NCBI GenBank assembly: GCA_023421505.1
Contig: JAEZTJ010000081.1
Span: forward strand, 1-64,000
Length of the DNA stretch: 64,000 nucleotides
Source of the DNA: Bacillota bacterium
GTDB lineage: Bacteria; Bacillota; Clostridia; Lachnospirales; Lachnospiraceae
Direction: 5' to 3'
Positions 34,989 through 43,411 of this stretch are shown piece after piece. The translations under genes were made by a program, and so were the position numbers. Below the pieces are notes generated by a model. It was not told where the DNA came from. It was given only the letters and a program-made list of their open reading frames with translations, and searched no databases. Position 1 is the first letter of the stretch; every line of letters starts with the position of its first letter.

Positions 34989-35870
34989 ATGGATCAGGCT
35001 GAAAAATTACGTAAAATGGTAAAAGAGCAAACTTCCCCTAGAAGAGTAGCAAGAGTTATTACTGTAACAAGCGGAAAAGGTGGAGTTGGCAAATCAAGTG
35101 TATCAGTTAACTTAGCAATTGCTCTATCAAGACTTGGCAATAGAGTAATTATTTTAGATGCTGATTTTGGACTGGCTAATGTTGAGGTTATGCTAGGCAT
35201 CAGACCGGAATATAATTTAGCAGATTTGATGTTTCGTGGAAAGAGCTTATCGGATATTATAACGGCAGGTCCAGAGAATATTGGTTTTATATCAGGTGGG
35301 TCAGGTATTCAGGAATTAACTAATTTAACCAGAGACCAGATTGTATATCTGATACAAAAATTAGTTGAACTTGATGAAAAAGCAGACATTATTATTGTAG
35401 ATACTGGTGCAGGTATTGCTGATTCTGTGCTGGAGTTTGTTGCAGCCAGCACAGAAGTAGTACTGATTGCTACACCGGAGCCTACCTCTATTACGGATGC
35501 CTATGCTTTATTAAAGACACTTAACCGTAAAACAGATATTACCTTACAGGATACTGTGATTAAGATGGTAGCCAACCGAATTGATACTTATGAGGATGGT
35601 AAAGAGCTCTATGACAAATTAAGTCTTGTAGTGAATAAGTTCTTAAATCTGAAGCTGGAATATTTAGGAGCCTTGCCCCAGGATGCAAGTGTTTCTAAGG
35701 CAGTAATGAAGCAAAAACCTGCTATTTCACTATATCCTAATTCATCATTTTCAAAAACCCTTACATCCTTTGCTGGTATTCTGTGTGAAAATAAAGCGGA
35801 ACAGATACAGAGCAGAAAGGGTATCGCTCAGTTATTTACAAATCTTCTTCGCTCAAGGATAAAGAAATAA
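34989..35870 (+). CDS. flhG: MinD-like ATPase FlhG
   Basis: A 293-residue ParA/MinD family protein. The deviant Walker A is SGKGGVGKSSVSVNLA near residues 28-42, with DADFGLANVEVMLG and the Walker B region IIIVDTGAGIADSVL. The basic N-terminal helix and C-terminal amphipathic end (LFTNLLRSRIKK) fit a membrane-associated protein. FlhG (YlxH) regulates FlhF and C-ring assembly. It starts one base after the flhF stop. Confidence 0.93.
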   Translation: MDQAEKLRKMVKEQTSPRRVARVITVTSGKGGVGKSSVSVNLAIALSRLGNRVIILDADFGLANVEVMLGIRPEYNLADLMFRGKSLSDIITAGPENIGFISGGSGIQELTNLTRDQIVYLIQKLVELDEKADIIIVDTGAGIADSVLEFVAASTEVVLIATPEPTSITDAYALLKTLNRKTDITLQDTVIKMVANRIDTYEDGKELYDKLSLVVNKFLNLKLEYLGALPQDASVSKAVMKQKPAISLYPNSSFSKTLTSFAGILCENKAEQIQSRKGIAQLFTNLLRSRIKK

Positions 35871-35964
35871 TTTAAGTCAGGTTAGCGGCTGTAAATTGAT
35901 TTTAGAATTTTCCTTGCCGACAATGCCTGTAATGTTATAGAAAATTCCCTAGGGGAGGGACGAA

Positions 35965-36726
35965 ATGCTTCAGAACGTATTAACATTAGGAGACAAGATT
36001 GATATCATACGACTAGATAGAAACGGAAAACCTGCAGAGAATGCAAAGGTCTATGTCAGCCAATTAATTGACTTTATAGATACCGATGTAATATATATTG
36101 CGTCTCCAATTATGAACAGTGCATTAATTATATTAAATACCGGCGAAAACTATAGTTTATGTTTTTATACTAACAAGGGCCTTTATCAGTGCAGTTGTGT
36201 TGTGCTTAGTAACTATAAAGAGAATAATACTGTGATTGCCGTTGTACGAATCACCTCAAATCTAGAAAAAGTTCAGAGAAGACAGTATTATCGGTTGGAA
36301 TGTATAATAGATATTATGTATCATGTTATTACAGTAGAAGAGGAAGCGCTCGAAAGAAAAATTAAATTAAATGAGTTTGAAAATAATGAAAGACGAGCCA
36401 ATTATATCAATAAACTAGCCGAATTGAAAGAAGTCTGGCTACCAGCTTCTGTGATTGATATCAGTGGAGGCGGTACAAGGTTTAATTCTACCATGATGCT
36501 CAAACAGGGAGATAAGCTTCAGATTAAGCTTGACTTAACGATAGGAGCAGCACAAAAAAGTATGGTGATAGGAGCTGAAGTTGTTCATACGGGTAAAAAT
36601 TTACTCCGTGTTGGTTTATTTGAACACAGGGTTGAATTTGTCGATATTGATAAAAGAGATCGTGAGGATCTGATTAAATTCATATTTGAACAGGAGCGTC
36701 GGCGTAGAAAGTATGACCCAAGTTAA
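35965..36726 (+). CDS. PilZ-domain cyclic-di-GMP receptor (YcgR/YpfA-like flagellar brake)
   Basis: A 253-residue protein with an N-terminal YcgR-N-like domain (about residues 1-105) and a C-terminal PilZ domain. The c-di-GMP-binding pattern is split as RRQYYRLE (the RxxxR arm) and DISGGGTRF (the D/NxSxxG motif). Such proteins (YpfA/DgrA, MotI) slow or stop the motor when c-di-GMP is high. Position inside the flagellar operon supports that role. AGGGGAGGG lies before the ATG. Confidence 0.9.
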   Translation: MLQNVLTLGDKIDIIRLDRNGKPAENAKVYVSQLIDFIDTDVIYIASPIMNSALIILNTGENYSLCFYTNKGLYQCSCVVLSNYKENNTVIAVVRITSNLEKVQRRQYYRLECIIDIMYHVITVEEEALERKIKLNEFENNERRANYINKLAELKEVWLPASVIDISGGGTRFNSTMMLKQGDKLQIKLDLTIGAAQKSMVIGAEVVHTGKNLLRVGLFEHRVEFVDIDKRDREDLIKFIFEQERRRRKYDPS

Positions 36727-36751
36727 CATATTTTTGAACTATCTTTGTCGG

Positions 36752-36800
36752 GCGTAACTTCCGCTTCAAAATAGTATCTAATATGTATACAATATGCAGT
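36752..36800 (+). repeat. dispersed nested-palindrome element, copy 2 (right part only)
   Basis: Bases 36752-36794 match 50124-50166 with only 4 differences in 43, including AACTTCCGCTTC and AGTATCTAAT...GTATACAATA. The left part is absent, as pilZ coding sequence ends 26 bases upstream. This is the most recent-looking match in the window and lies directly in the pilZ-cheB gap. Confidence 0.8.
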
Positions 36801-36843
36801 TTGTGTGTTATGTAATGGCTAAAATGAAAGGTAAGTTCGAAAA

Positions 36844-37932
36844 ATGAAGAAAAAAGTTTTGATAATAGATGACTCTGCACTTATGAGAAGGGTTCTCTCT
36901 GATATAATAAATCTAGATGATAGATTTCAGGTTACTAAAACTGCGGTAGACGGCTTGGAAGGTTTAGAGATTTTACGTAACGGAGCAAAGGAATTTGATG
37001 CTGTTATATTGGATATAAACATGCCAAGGATGAATGGAATTGAGTTACTTGAAGCGTTAAAGGAGCAAAATATCAAAACTACTGTGATAGTTGTTAGTAC
37101 AATTGCCAAAAAAGATGCAACAGAGACAATCAGGGCGCTGGAACTTGGAGCTTTTGATTTTGTGAAAAAACCTGACAGCTACTTGGAAGTAAAGAGCAAT
37201 CTTTTTTCAGACAGCATTTTAGAATGCCTGGCAGTAGCAACAAAAGCTGAACCTAAACCAGGAAATGATATCATTCAACTTAATGTACAACAGATACAGC
37301 CGGTTAGTAAGTTAATGAATAAGAAAATGCCGGTAAAAGTAAATCAAAATACGAGTAAATTAGTTGCAATAGCATGTTCAACAGGAGGCCCAAAGGCTTT
37401 ACATGTAGTGATACCTAAGCTGCCGGGAAATCTTGATGCAGGTATCCTGATTGTACAGCATATGCCTGCCGGTTTTACAAAATCTCTGGCAGACAGGCTG
37501 AATGAATTAAGTGCACTGACAGTGAAGGAAGCAGAGGATGGTGATATCATTACAAAAGGTACCGTTTATATTGCACGGGGCGGTTACCAAATGCGGATTA
37601 AGAAGTTTGAGAATGGCTGTCAGGGTATATCCATATCAGCAGAGCCTGCCAGACATGGTTTGCTTCCCTGTGCGGATATCATGTATGAATCTTTAGAGAA
37701 CATTGAAATTGATCAAATTACCTGTGTTGTATTAACAGGTATGGGCGGTGACGGAACTGCCGGTATAAGAAGATTAAATAAAAAACAAAATATTTATGTG
37801 ATTGCACAGGATGAAGAGACAAGCATTGTATATGGCATGCCTAAGGTAATTAAAGATGCCGGGCTTGTAGATGAAGTAGCAGCTTTGACTGATATCTCTG
37901 ATGCCATCACGAAGAATGTGGGGGTGCGATAA
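36844..37932 (+). CDS. cheB: chemotaxis methylesterase/deamidase CheB
   Basis: A 362-residue response regulator enzyme. The receiver has DD at 9-10 and phospho-acceptor Asp57 (VILDINMPRMNG). The C-terminal methylesterase shows the catalytic triad contexts ACSTGGPKAL (Ser), VQHMPAGF (His) and LTGMGGDGTAG (Asp). CheB-P removes methyl groups from chemoreceptors. The partner methyltransferase gene cheR is not in the window. AAAGGTAAG lies about 9 bases before the ATG. Confidence 0.96.
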   Translation: MKKKVLIIDDSALMRRVLSDIINLDDRFQVTKTAVDGLEGLEILRNGAKEFDAVILDINMPRMNGIELLEALKEQNIKTTVIVVSTIAKKDATETIRALELGAFDFVKKPDSYLEVKSNLFSDSILECLAVATKAEPKPGNDIIQLNVQQIQPVSKLMNKKMPVKVNQNTSKLVAIACSTGGPKALHVVIPKLPGNLDAGILIVQHMPAGFTKSLADRLNELSALTVKEAEDGDIITKGTVYIARGGYQMRIKKFENGCQGISISAEPARHGLLPCADIMYESLENIEIDQITCVVLTGMGGDGTAGIRRLNKKQNIYVIAQDEETSIVYGMPKVIKDAGLVDEVAALTDISDAITKNVGVR

Positions 37933-40017
37933 ATGGATGTAAGTCAATATCTTGAAATTTTTATTGAAGAAACAAAAGAACATTTACAGAGCTTAAATGA
38001 ACATCTGCTTATTTTGGAACGGGAACCTGAAAATGAGAATACAATCAATGAGATTTTCCGTGCAGCTCATTCCTTAAAGGGAATGGCAGGAACAATGGGA
38101 TATAAGAGAATGCAGCACTTAACTCATGATATGGAGAATGTATTCTCTGAGATCAGAAACGGAAAGATGAAGGTTTCTTCTGAACTTGTAGATGTACTTT
38201 TCAAGGGACTTGATGCGCTTGAAGCTTATCTCGGTAATATTCAGGCTGATTCTACTGAGGGCGATAATGATAATGAAGAAATTATTGCTACACTGAGTGA
38301 TATCTTAAATGCAGGACTCGGCTGTGCAGCAGAGAAAGCACCTGAAGCAGATAAGAAGGTTAAGGCTGCTTCCGAAGATTTAAGCAATGACAAGATGAAA
38401 TTCAAATATATTAAAATTGAAGAGCATGAGAAAAAGGCTATCGTTAAGGCAGGGGCTTTAGGCTTTAACGTAATCGGACTAACTATCTATGTTCAGGAAT
38501 ATTGTGTATTGAAGGGTGCCAGAGCTTTCATGGTTAACCGGACTCTTGAAGAATTCGGAGAGATTATTAAACTAAGCCCTAGTGCACAAGATTTGGAAGA
38601 TGAAAAATACGACTTTGTATATTCAGCCTTCATGATAACGAAAGAAACACCTGAAAAGCTGATTAAGGTTGCTTCTAATGTTTCTGAAATTAAGGAGGTT
38701 GTAGCTGATTTTATCAGCTTATCCAAGGAAGATGTGAATACATATACTGTAGCCTTGAAGCAGGACGAAGCTGCTGCTACACAACCTAAAGCGGCGGCCA
38801 AGGATGCAAGCTCATTAAAGGCAGGTAACGCAACGGCAGCAAAATCTGCAGGCAAGCCGATAGCGAATCGATCTGTTCGTGTTGATATTGACAAATTAGA
38901 TATACTTATGAATTTAGTAAGTGAGTTGATTATCGCGAAAAACGGATTAATCTCAATCAGCGCTGCCAGTGAGGTGGTATTAGATAATACCTTCCATGAG
39001 CAGATTGAATATCTAGAGAGAGTAACGACTAATCTTCATGAATCAGTTATGAAGACCAGAATGGTTCCGATAGAGAGTGTAGTTAACCGTTTCCCGAGAA
39101 TGATTAGGGATTTATCAAAGAACTTAAGTAAAGAGATGGAATTATACATGACCGGTGAGGAAACAGAATTAGACCGTACCGTAATTGATGAGATTGGTGA
39201 TCCTTTGATGCATCTGCTTCGTAATGCTGCTGATCATGGACTGGAATCAAATGAAGAAAGACGCAGAATAGGTAAGAACCCAGTTGGTTCTATTTATCTG
39301 GATGCTTATCAGGACGGTAATAATGTAGTGATTGAGGTTAGAGATGACGGTGCCGGAATTAATACGGAGAAAATCAAGAGAAAGGCACTAGAAAAAGGTA
39401 CAATAACAGAAGAACAGGCTTCCAGAATGACGGATAAGGATTATATTGATCTTTTATTCCAACCAAGCTTTTCTACGGCTGAAGTTGTAACTGATGTATC
39501 AGGCAGAGGTGTAGGGCTTGATGTTGTAAAAACCAAGATTGAGTCACTTGGAGGAGAAATTGAAGCAAAGACCAAGCTTGGTGAAGGCTCAAACTTTATT
39601 ATCCGTCTGCCACTGACTCTTGCGATTGTACAAGCTCTTATGGTTATTATCGGTGAAGAGAAGTATGCACTTCCGCTTGGAAGTATACAGACTGTTGAAA
39701 ATATAGATGAACAGGAAGTAAAGAAGATACAGGGTAAAGAGGTAATTAATTTAAGAGGAACAGTAGTTCCGATTGTGCGCCTGAGCAATATCCTAAAATG
39801 TCATGAAGCAGATCATCCTACTACTGAATTGACCGTTGTAATTATGAAAAAGGGTGACAGACTTGCCGGTATGGTTGTTGATGAATTGCTTGGACAGCAG
39901 GAAATTGTTATTAAATCAATAGGTAAATACATTAAGAATCATAAGATTATCAGTGGCGCAACCATACTTGGTAATGGTGAGGTAGCTTTAATTCTCGATG
40001 TTAATTCTTTAGTTTAG
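37933..40017 (+). CDS. cheA: chemotaxis histidine kinase CheA
   Basis: A 694-residue kinase. P1 carries the phosphorylated His46 (AAHSLKGMAGTMGY). A P2-like domain spans about 150-270, followed by an Ala/Lys-rich linker. The P3 dimerisation helix includes VDIDKLDILMNLVSEL. The P4 ATPase has LMHLLRNAADHGLE, VRDDGAGIN and SGRGVGLDVV, and the CheW-like P5 domain is at the C-terminus. It phosphorylates CheY and CheB. It begins directly after the cheB stop. Confidence 0.97.
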   Translation: MDVSQYLEIFIEETKEHLQSLNEHLLILEREPENENTINEIFRAAHSLKGMAGTMGYKRMQHLTHDMENVFSEIRNGKMKVSSELVDVLFKGLDALEAYLGNIQADSTEGDNDNEEIIATLSDILNAGLGCAAEKAPEADKKVKAASEDLSNDKMKFKYIKIEEHEKKAIVKAGALGFNVIGLTIYVQEYCVLKGARAFMVNRTLEEFGEIIKLSPSAQDLEDEKYDFVYSAFMITKETPEKLIKVASNVSEIKEVVADFISLSKEDVNTYTVALKQDEAAATQPKAAAKDASSLKAGNATAAKSAGKPIANRSVRVDIDKLDILMNLVSELIIAKNGLISISAASEVVLDNTFHEQIEYLERVTTNLHESVMKTRMVPIESVVNRFPRMIRDLSKNLSKEMELYMTGEETELDRTVIDEIGDPLMHLLRNAADHGLESNEERRRIGKNPVGSIYLDAYQDGNNVVIEVRDDGAGINTEKIKRKALEKGTITEEQASRMTDKDYIDLLFQPSFSTAEVVTDVSGRGVGLDVVKTKIESLGGEIEAKTKLGEGSNFIIRLPLTLAIVQALMVIIGEEKYALPLGSIQTVENIDEQEVKKIQGKEVINLRGTVVPIVRLSNILKCHEADHPTTELTVVIMKKGDRLAGMVVDELLGQQEIVIKSIGKYIKNHKIISGATILGNGEVALILDVNSLV

Positions 40018-40030
40018 GGGGTGCATAAGC

Positions 40031-40474
40031 ATGGAGGTAGTTGATACAAAACAATTTATCGTAGCATATCTGGGAAGTGAGCAATTTGGTATAGAGATTA
40101 AATATGTTGATAATATAATAGTAATGCAAAATATTACCAGAGTACCCAAAGCTCAACCTTATTTTAAAGGAGTTATTAATTTAAGAGGTGAAATCGTACC
40201 AGTTATGAGCTTGGGAAATAAATTAGGAAAACCAGATATGGAACTCACTTCAAAGGCACGAATTATTATTGTAAGGCCGGAACAGCAGGCAGCACCTGTA
40301 GGCTTAATTGTCGACGAAGTGAAGGAGGTTATCACTTTAGAGGCCTCAGCAGTTGAGAAAATGAGTTATGACGGAAAAGATAACAAAGTGAATTTTAGCT
40401 TAGGGATAGGGAAATTTGGAACAGAATTGATTAATTTATTAAATATCCAGGTGATTGTTTTGGATAAGGATTAA
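40031..40474 (+). CDS. cheW: chemotaxis coupling protein CheW
   Basis: A 147-residue SH3-like coupling protein linking receptors to CheA (FGIEIKYVDNIIVMQNITRVP; GVINLRGEIVPVMSL; GLIVDEVKEVITL). GGGGGTG is upstream of the ATG, 13 bases after cheA. Confidence 0.96.
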   Translation: MEVVDTKQFIVAYLGSEQFGIEIKYVDNIIVMQNITRVPKAQPYFKGVINLRGEIVPVMSLGNKLGKPDMELTSKARIIIVRPEQQAAPVGLIVDEVKEVITLEASAVEKMSYDGKDNKVNFSLGIGKFGTELINLLNIQVIVLDKD

Positions 40475-40516
40475 TCCATGATTATCAATGTTAGGTATTA
40501 CATTACTAATTATGCC

Positions 40517-40605
40517 TATTAAATAACGAAACTGATTTACAATAAGCTTATATACACAGTAAATACTATTCCATAGTATTAGGAATATGTATTTACTGTG
40601 TATGC
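40517..40605 (+). repeat. dispersed nested-palindrome element, copy 3 (inner palindrome plus left end)
   Basis: The cheW-cheC gap holds the arms ATACACAGTAAATACTATTC (40552-40571) and GGAATATGTATTTACTGTGT (40582-40601), almost perfect complements around a 9-base loop. They resemble the inner arms of the 50076-50165 palindrome, and CGAAACT (40527-40533) matches its left outer end. In RNA this would fold into a stem of about 21 pairs between two chemotaxis genes. Confidence 0.7.
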
Positions 40606-40671
40606 AATTAAGATAATTTATTTCATATTTTAATAAAACTTATTAATTATGAGGAATGCGAGGTGTATGTA

Positions 40672-41295
40672 ATGGCACAAATAGATTTTAATCAGATGGA
40701 TAACATGCAGTTTGATGTTCTGCGTGAGATTGGCAACATTGGCGCCGGTAATGCTACTACGGCACTCTCGCAAATGATTAATTCGAAAATTGATATGAAG
40801 GTTCCAAAAGTTGATCTATTAGAATTCAAGGAGCTTTCTGAAATAGTAGGAGGTGCCGAAAATCTGGTTGTAGGTATTCTCTTTACTTTGGAAGGGCAGA
40901 TAGATGGAATGATGATGTTTATGATGGATATGGAAGCTTCAAGACATCTTGTTAATCTATTGGTGGGAGATTCCTATGGTGGAAGTACCTCTGATGAATT
41001 TACAGAAATGGAACTATCTGCTTTAAACGAAATCGGTAATATAATTGCAGGTGCATATCTGTCTTCACTATCAACACTTACAAATATGCTAATCACATCC
41101 AGCGTTCCCTATATGGCTATTGATATGGCAGGTGCAATTCTAAGTGTTCCTGCGATAGAGTTTGGTAAAATCGGTGATAAGGCATTACTTATCGAATCCG
41201 AATTTGGGGATGAGGTAAAATCGGTAAACGGTTATTTTATTTTAATTCCAACATTAAAATCATATAGCTCAATACTTACATCATTAGGACTATAG
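40672..41295 (+). CDS. cheC: CheY-P phosphatase CheC
   Basis: A 207-residue CheC with two pseudo-symmetric active-site helices, both retaining Glu and Asn: REIGNIGAGNATTALSQM and NEIGNIIAGAYLSSLS. CheC dephosphorylates CheY and is boosted by CheD, its partner encoded next. ATG 40672 is chosen because GAGGTG lies 6 bases upstream; GTG 40663 lies inside that site. Confidence 0.94.
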   Translation: MAQIDFNQMDNMQFDVLREIGNIGAGNATTALSQMINSKIDMKVPKVDLLEFKELSEIVGGAENLVVGILFTLEGQIDGMMMFMMDMEASRHLVNLLVGDSYGGSTSDEFTEMELSALNEIGNIIAGAYLSSLSTLTNMLITSSVPYMAIDMAGAILSVPAIEFGKIGDKALLIESEFGDEVKSVNGYFILIPTLKSYSSILTSLGL

Positions 41296-41304
41296 GGTGA
41301 ATAC

Positions 41305-41790
41305 ATGAACGAAATGATAAAAGTAGGGATGGCAGATTTAAATGTATGCTCTTCTCCCAAAGCACTTACAACATTGGGACTTGGCTCCTGCGTAGGAATC
41401 GTTTTATTTGATCCGATCAGAAGAATTGCAGGATTGGTACACGTTATGCTTCCTGATAGTACAAAAATAATAAATAACGAAAATAAAGCCAAATTTGCAG
41501 ATACAGGAATAGATGCTTTAATTAGTGAAATGACTAAAATTGGAGCTGACCGCAGAGTATTGATAGCAAAAATTGCCGGTGGAGCGCAGATGTTTGCCTT
41601 CGGTAATAATAACGAAATGATGCGGATAGGAGATCGTAATGTTGAGGCAACAAAAGTAAAGCTTCAGCAGCTCGGAATAATGATAAAGGCAGAAGATACG
41701 GGGTTAAATTATGGTAGAACAATAGAATTTTACCCCGAGACAGGGATGTTATTAATTAAATCTGTTGGTAAAGAATTAAAGATGATTTAA
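41305..41790 (+). CDS. cheD: chemoreceptor glutamine deamidase CheD
   Basis: A 161-residue CheD. The catalytic Cys lies in LGLGSCVGIVL, the His in GLVHVMLPDS and the Thr-type segment in AKIAGGAQMF. It deamidates receptor glutamines and binds CheC, linking receptor state to CheY-P removal. It starts 9 bases after cheC. Confidence 0.95.
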   Translation: MNEMIKVGMADLNVCSSPKALTTLGLGSCVGIVLFDPIRRIAGLVHVMLPDSTKIINNENKAKFADTGIDALISEMTKIGADRRVLIAKIAGGAQMFAFGNNNEMMRIGDRNVEATKVKLQQLGIMIKAEDTGLNYGRTIEFYPETGMLLIKSVGKELKMI

Positions 41791-41834
41791 AGTTATATCC
41801 AGTTTCTTTCTTCGGGGAAAAATGTACTATATAC

Positions 41835-41878
41835 CAGCGCAGTTTGCGCTGCCCAAATTCGCAGGTTTTGGCGGCATG
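41835..41878 (+). promoter_or_regulatory. structured leader shared with flbD
   Basis: A perfect hairpin CAGCGCA/TGCGCTG (41835-41851) is followed by CCAAATTC (41853-41860), loop GCA and GGTTTTGG (41864-41871), then CGGCA and the ribosome-binding site GGAGGT. Over about 30 bases it is nearly identical to the flbD leader at 22794-22830; the A-to-G change at 41865 keeps pairing with T. The only other close partial match I noticed is inside dxr and lacks the other arm. Confidence 0.75.
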
Positions 41879-41886
41879 GAGGTAAA

Positions 41887-42129
41887 ATGCGAGAAAGATA
41901 TATACCGGCTTTGATTATGCTGATAGCAGCGGCAATTACGGGTATTATAAATATAGTTAATAAAGTGGACAAGCAGGCTGCATTAGAAAGATTATTGCTT
42001 GTGATTGTGATATTTTATATCATAGGTTTAATTGTAAGAGCAGTAATTAAAAGAATTCTTACACCACGGTCTAAGGAGGAAGAAACAGAGGAAAGCCTAG
42101 AGGAGGAAGTCCAAAACGAAGAAAAGTAG
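41887..42129 (+). CDS. small two-helix membrane protein between cheD and sigD
   Basis: An 80-residue protein with two membrane segments (residues 6-24, PALIMLIAAAITGIINI; and 37-56, LLLVIVIFYIIGLIVRAVI) and a Glu-rich cytoplasmic tail. No family function is recognised. The ribosome-binding site GGAGGT directly follows the shared leader hairpin, so it is probably controlled together with flbD. Position between cheD and sigD, inside the flagellar run, suggests a motility role. Confidence 0.8.
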   Translation: MRERYIPALIMLIAAAITGIINIVNKVDKQAALERLLLVIVIFYIIGLIVRAVIKRILTPRSKEEETEESLEEEVQNEEK

Positions 42130-42189
42130 AGACTGGATTAAATTATATTATAATTTCTGCATAAATATCAGTTTATTTCAGGAGGAGCT

Positions 42190-42957
42190 ATGAACGCTGA
42201 AAACAAACAAAGGCTTTGGGAGGACTATTCAAAAAAGAGATCTTCTGAGCTTCAAGAAAAAATTATAATCGAATATGCAGGATTAGTTAAATTGGTTGCC
42301 GGCCGCCTTAGTATGTATTTGGGGTATAATGTAGAGTATGATGATTTAGTTGGTTATGGTACCTTCGGTTTAATTGATGCTGTAGATAAATTTGATTTTA
42401 CAAAGGGGGTCAAATTTGAGACCTATGCATCCCTTAGAATACGTGGGGCAATTCTGGATCAAATCCGTAAAATGGATTGGATTCCCAGGAGTATAAGACA
42501 AAAGCAGCGTAAAATAGATATTGCCTGTCAAAATCTTGAGATCAGGCATGGACGTATGGCAAGCGATGAAGAAATTGCACAGGAACTTGAAATTACGGTA
42601 GATGAGCTGGAAACCTGGCAAAACCAAACTAAAGTTTCAAATATTATTTCATTGGATGAATTTATGGAACAGGGTACTGAAACTAAGGTGGAACAAAGTT
42701 TAACTACGAATTACGATCAGCCAGACAGAATTTATGAAAAGCAAGAATTAAAGGATATCTTGATAAAGACTTTAGAAACACTAACTGAGAAAGAGAAGAG
42801 AGTTATCATACTATACTATTACGAAGAATTAACTTTAAAGGAAATAAGCCGTATTCTTGAGGTTTCCGAATCGCGTATTTCCCAATTACATACAAAAGCG
42901 TTGCAAAAAATGAAAATGAAGCTGGGAGGAAATATTGAGCTCTTAACTAGCTATTAA
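42190..42957 (+). CDS. sigD: flagellar sigma factor SigD/FliA (sigma-28)
   Basis: A 255-residue sigma-28 family protein. Region 2 is YDDLVGYGTFGLIDAVDKFD followed by KGVKFETYASLRIRGAILDQ. Region 3 includes WIPRSIRQKQRKI, and the region 4 helix-turn-helix is LTLKEISRILEVSESRISQL. It directs late flagellar and chemotaxis transcription. No anti-sigma factor flgM is in the window. AGGAGGAG precedes the ATG. Confidence 0.96.
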   Translation: MNAENKQRLWEDYSKKRSSELQEKIIIEYAGLVKLVAGRLSMYLGYNVEYDDLVGYGTFGLIDAVDKFDFTKGVKFETYASLRIRGAILDQIRKMDWIPRSIRQKQRKIDIACQNLEIRHGRMASDEEIAQELEITVDELETWQNQTKVSNIISLDEFMEQGTETKVEQSLTTNYDQPDRIYEKQELKDILIKTLETLTEKEKRVIILYYYEELTLKEISRILEVSESRISQLHTKALQKMKMKLGGNIELLTSY

Positions 42958-43030
42958 TCATCCTAACACAACATGCCTGCCCTTTGAATTAGTATATGCC
43001 AAGTGTGAATTATGCTTTTCAATAATTAAA

Positions 43031-43253
43031 ACTAACGCCCATGCCTTATGGGCATAAATCCTGAAGACTAGTGCTTCCTGCTATTCAAGTCTCGTATGCG
43101 AGGCTTTAGGCCTGTATGTCTTTTGTGGGACAATTCATACTAACGTCCATGCCTTATGGGCATAAATCCTGAAGACTAGTGCCTCCTGCTATTCTTTATA
43201 AGTCTCGTATGCGAGGCTTTTGGCCTGTATGTTCTTTGCAAAACTATTCACAC
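43031..43253 (+). repeat. 108-bp tandem duplication with two hairpins per unit, after sigD
   Basis: Unit 1 begins ACTAACGCCCATGCC at 43031, unit 2 ACTAACGTCCATGCC at 43139, and a third start ACTAACATAAG appears at 43252. Each unit has GCCCAT/ATGGGC (unit 2: one mismatch) around GCCTT, and AAGTCTCG/CGAGGCTT around TATG, followed by T's. The whole gap 42958-43411 contains no reading frame of note. The second hairpin could act as a double terminator after sigD. Confidence 0.85.
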
Positions 43254-43411
43254 TAACATAAGATTATATGACTATTCTACTACTGCAGCATATATGATAC
43301 AATTATCAGGAGAACAATGCTTGCTCGGCTTTCTGAGTATTTCCTACTTTCCGAAAGCTATGTAACAGTTATTTATATATAGGTATGTTGGAAGGATAAT
43401 AGGAGGAGAGT

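Noticed and set aside
35905..35950. Split CodY-like half sites GAATTTTC and GAAAATTC before pilZ
   Set aside because: The halves are separated by about 26 bases, unlike the contiguous CodY site; a simple hairpin is as likely.
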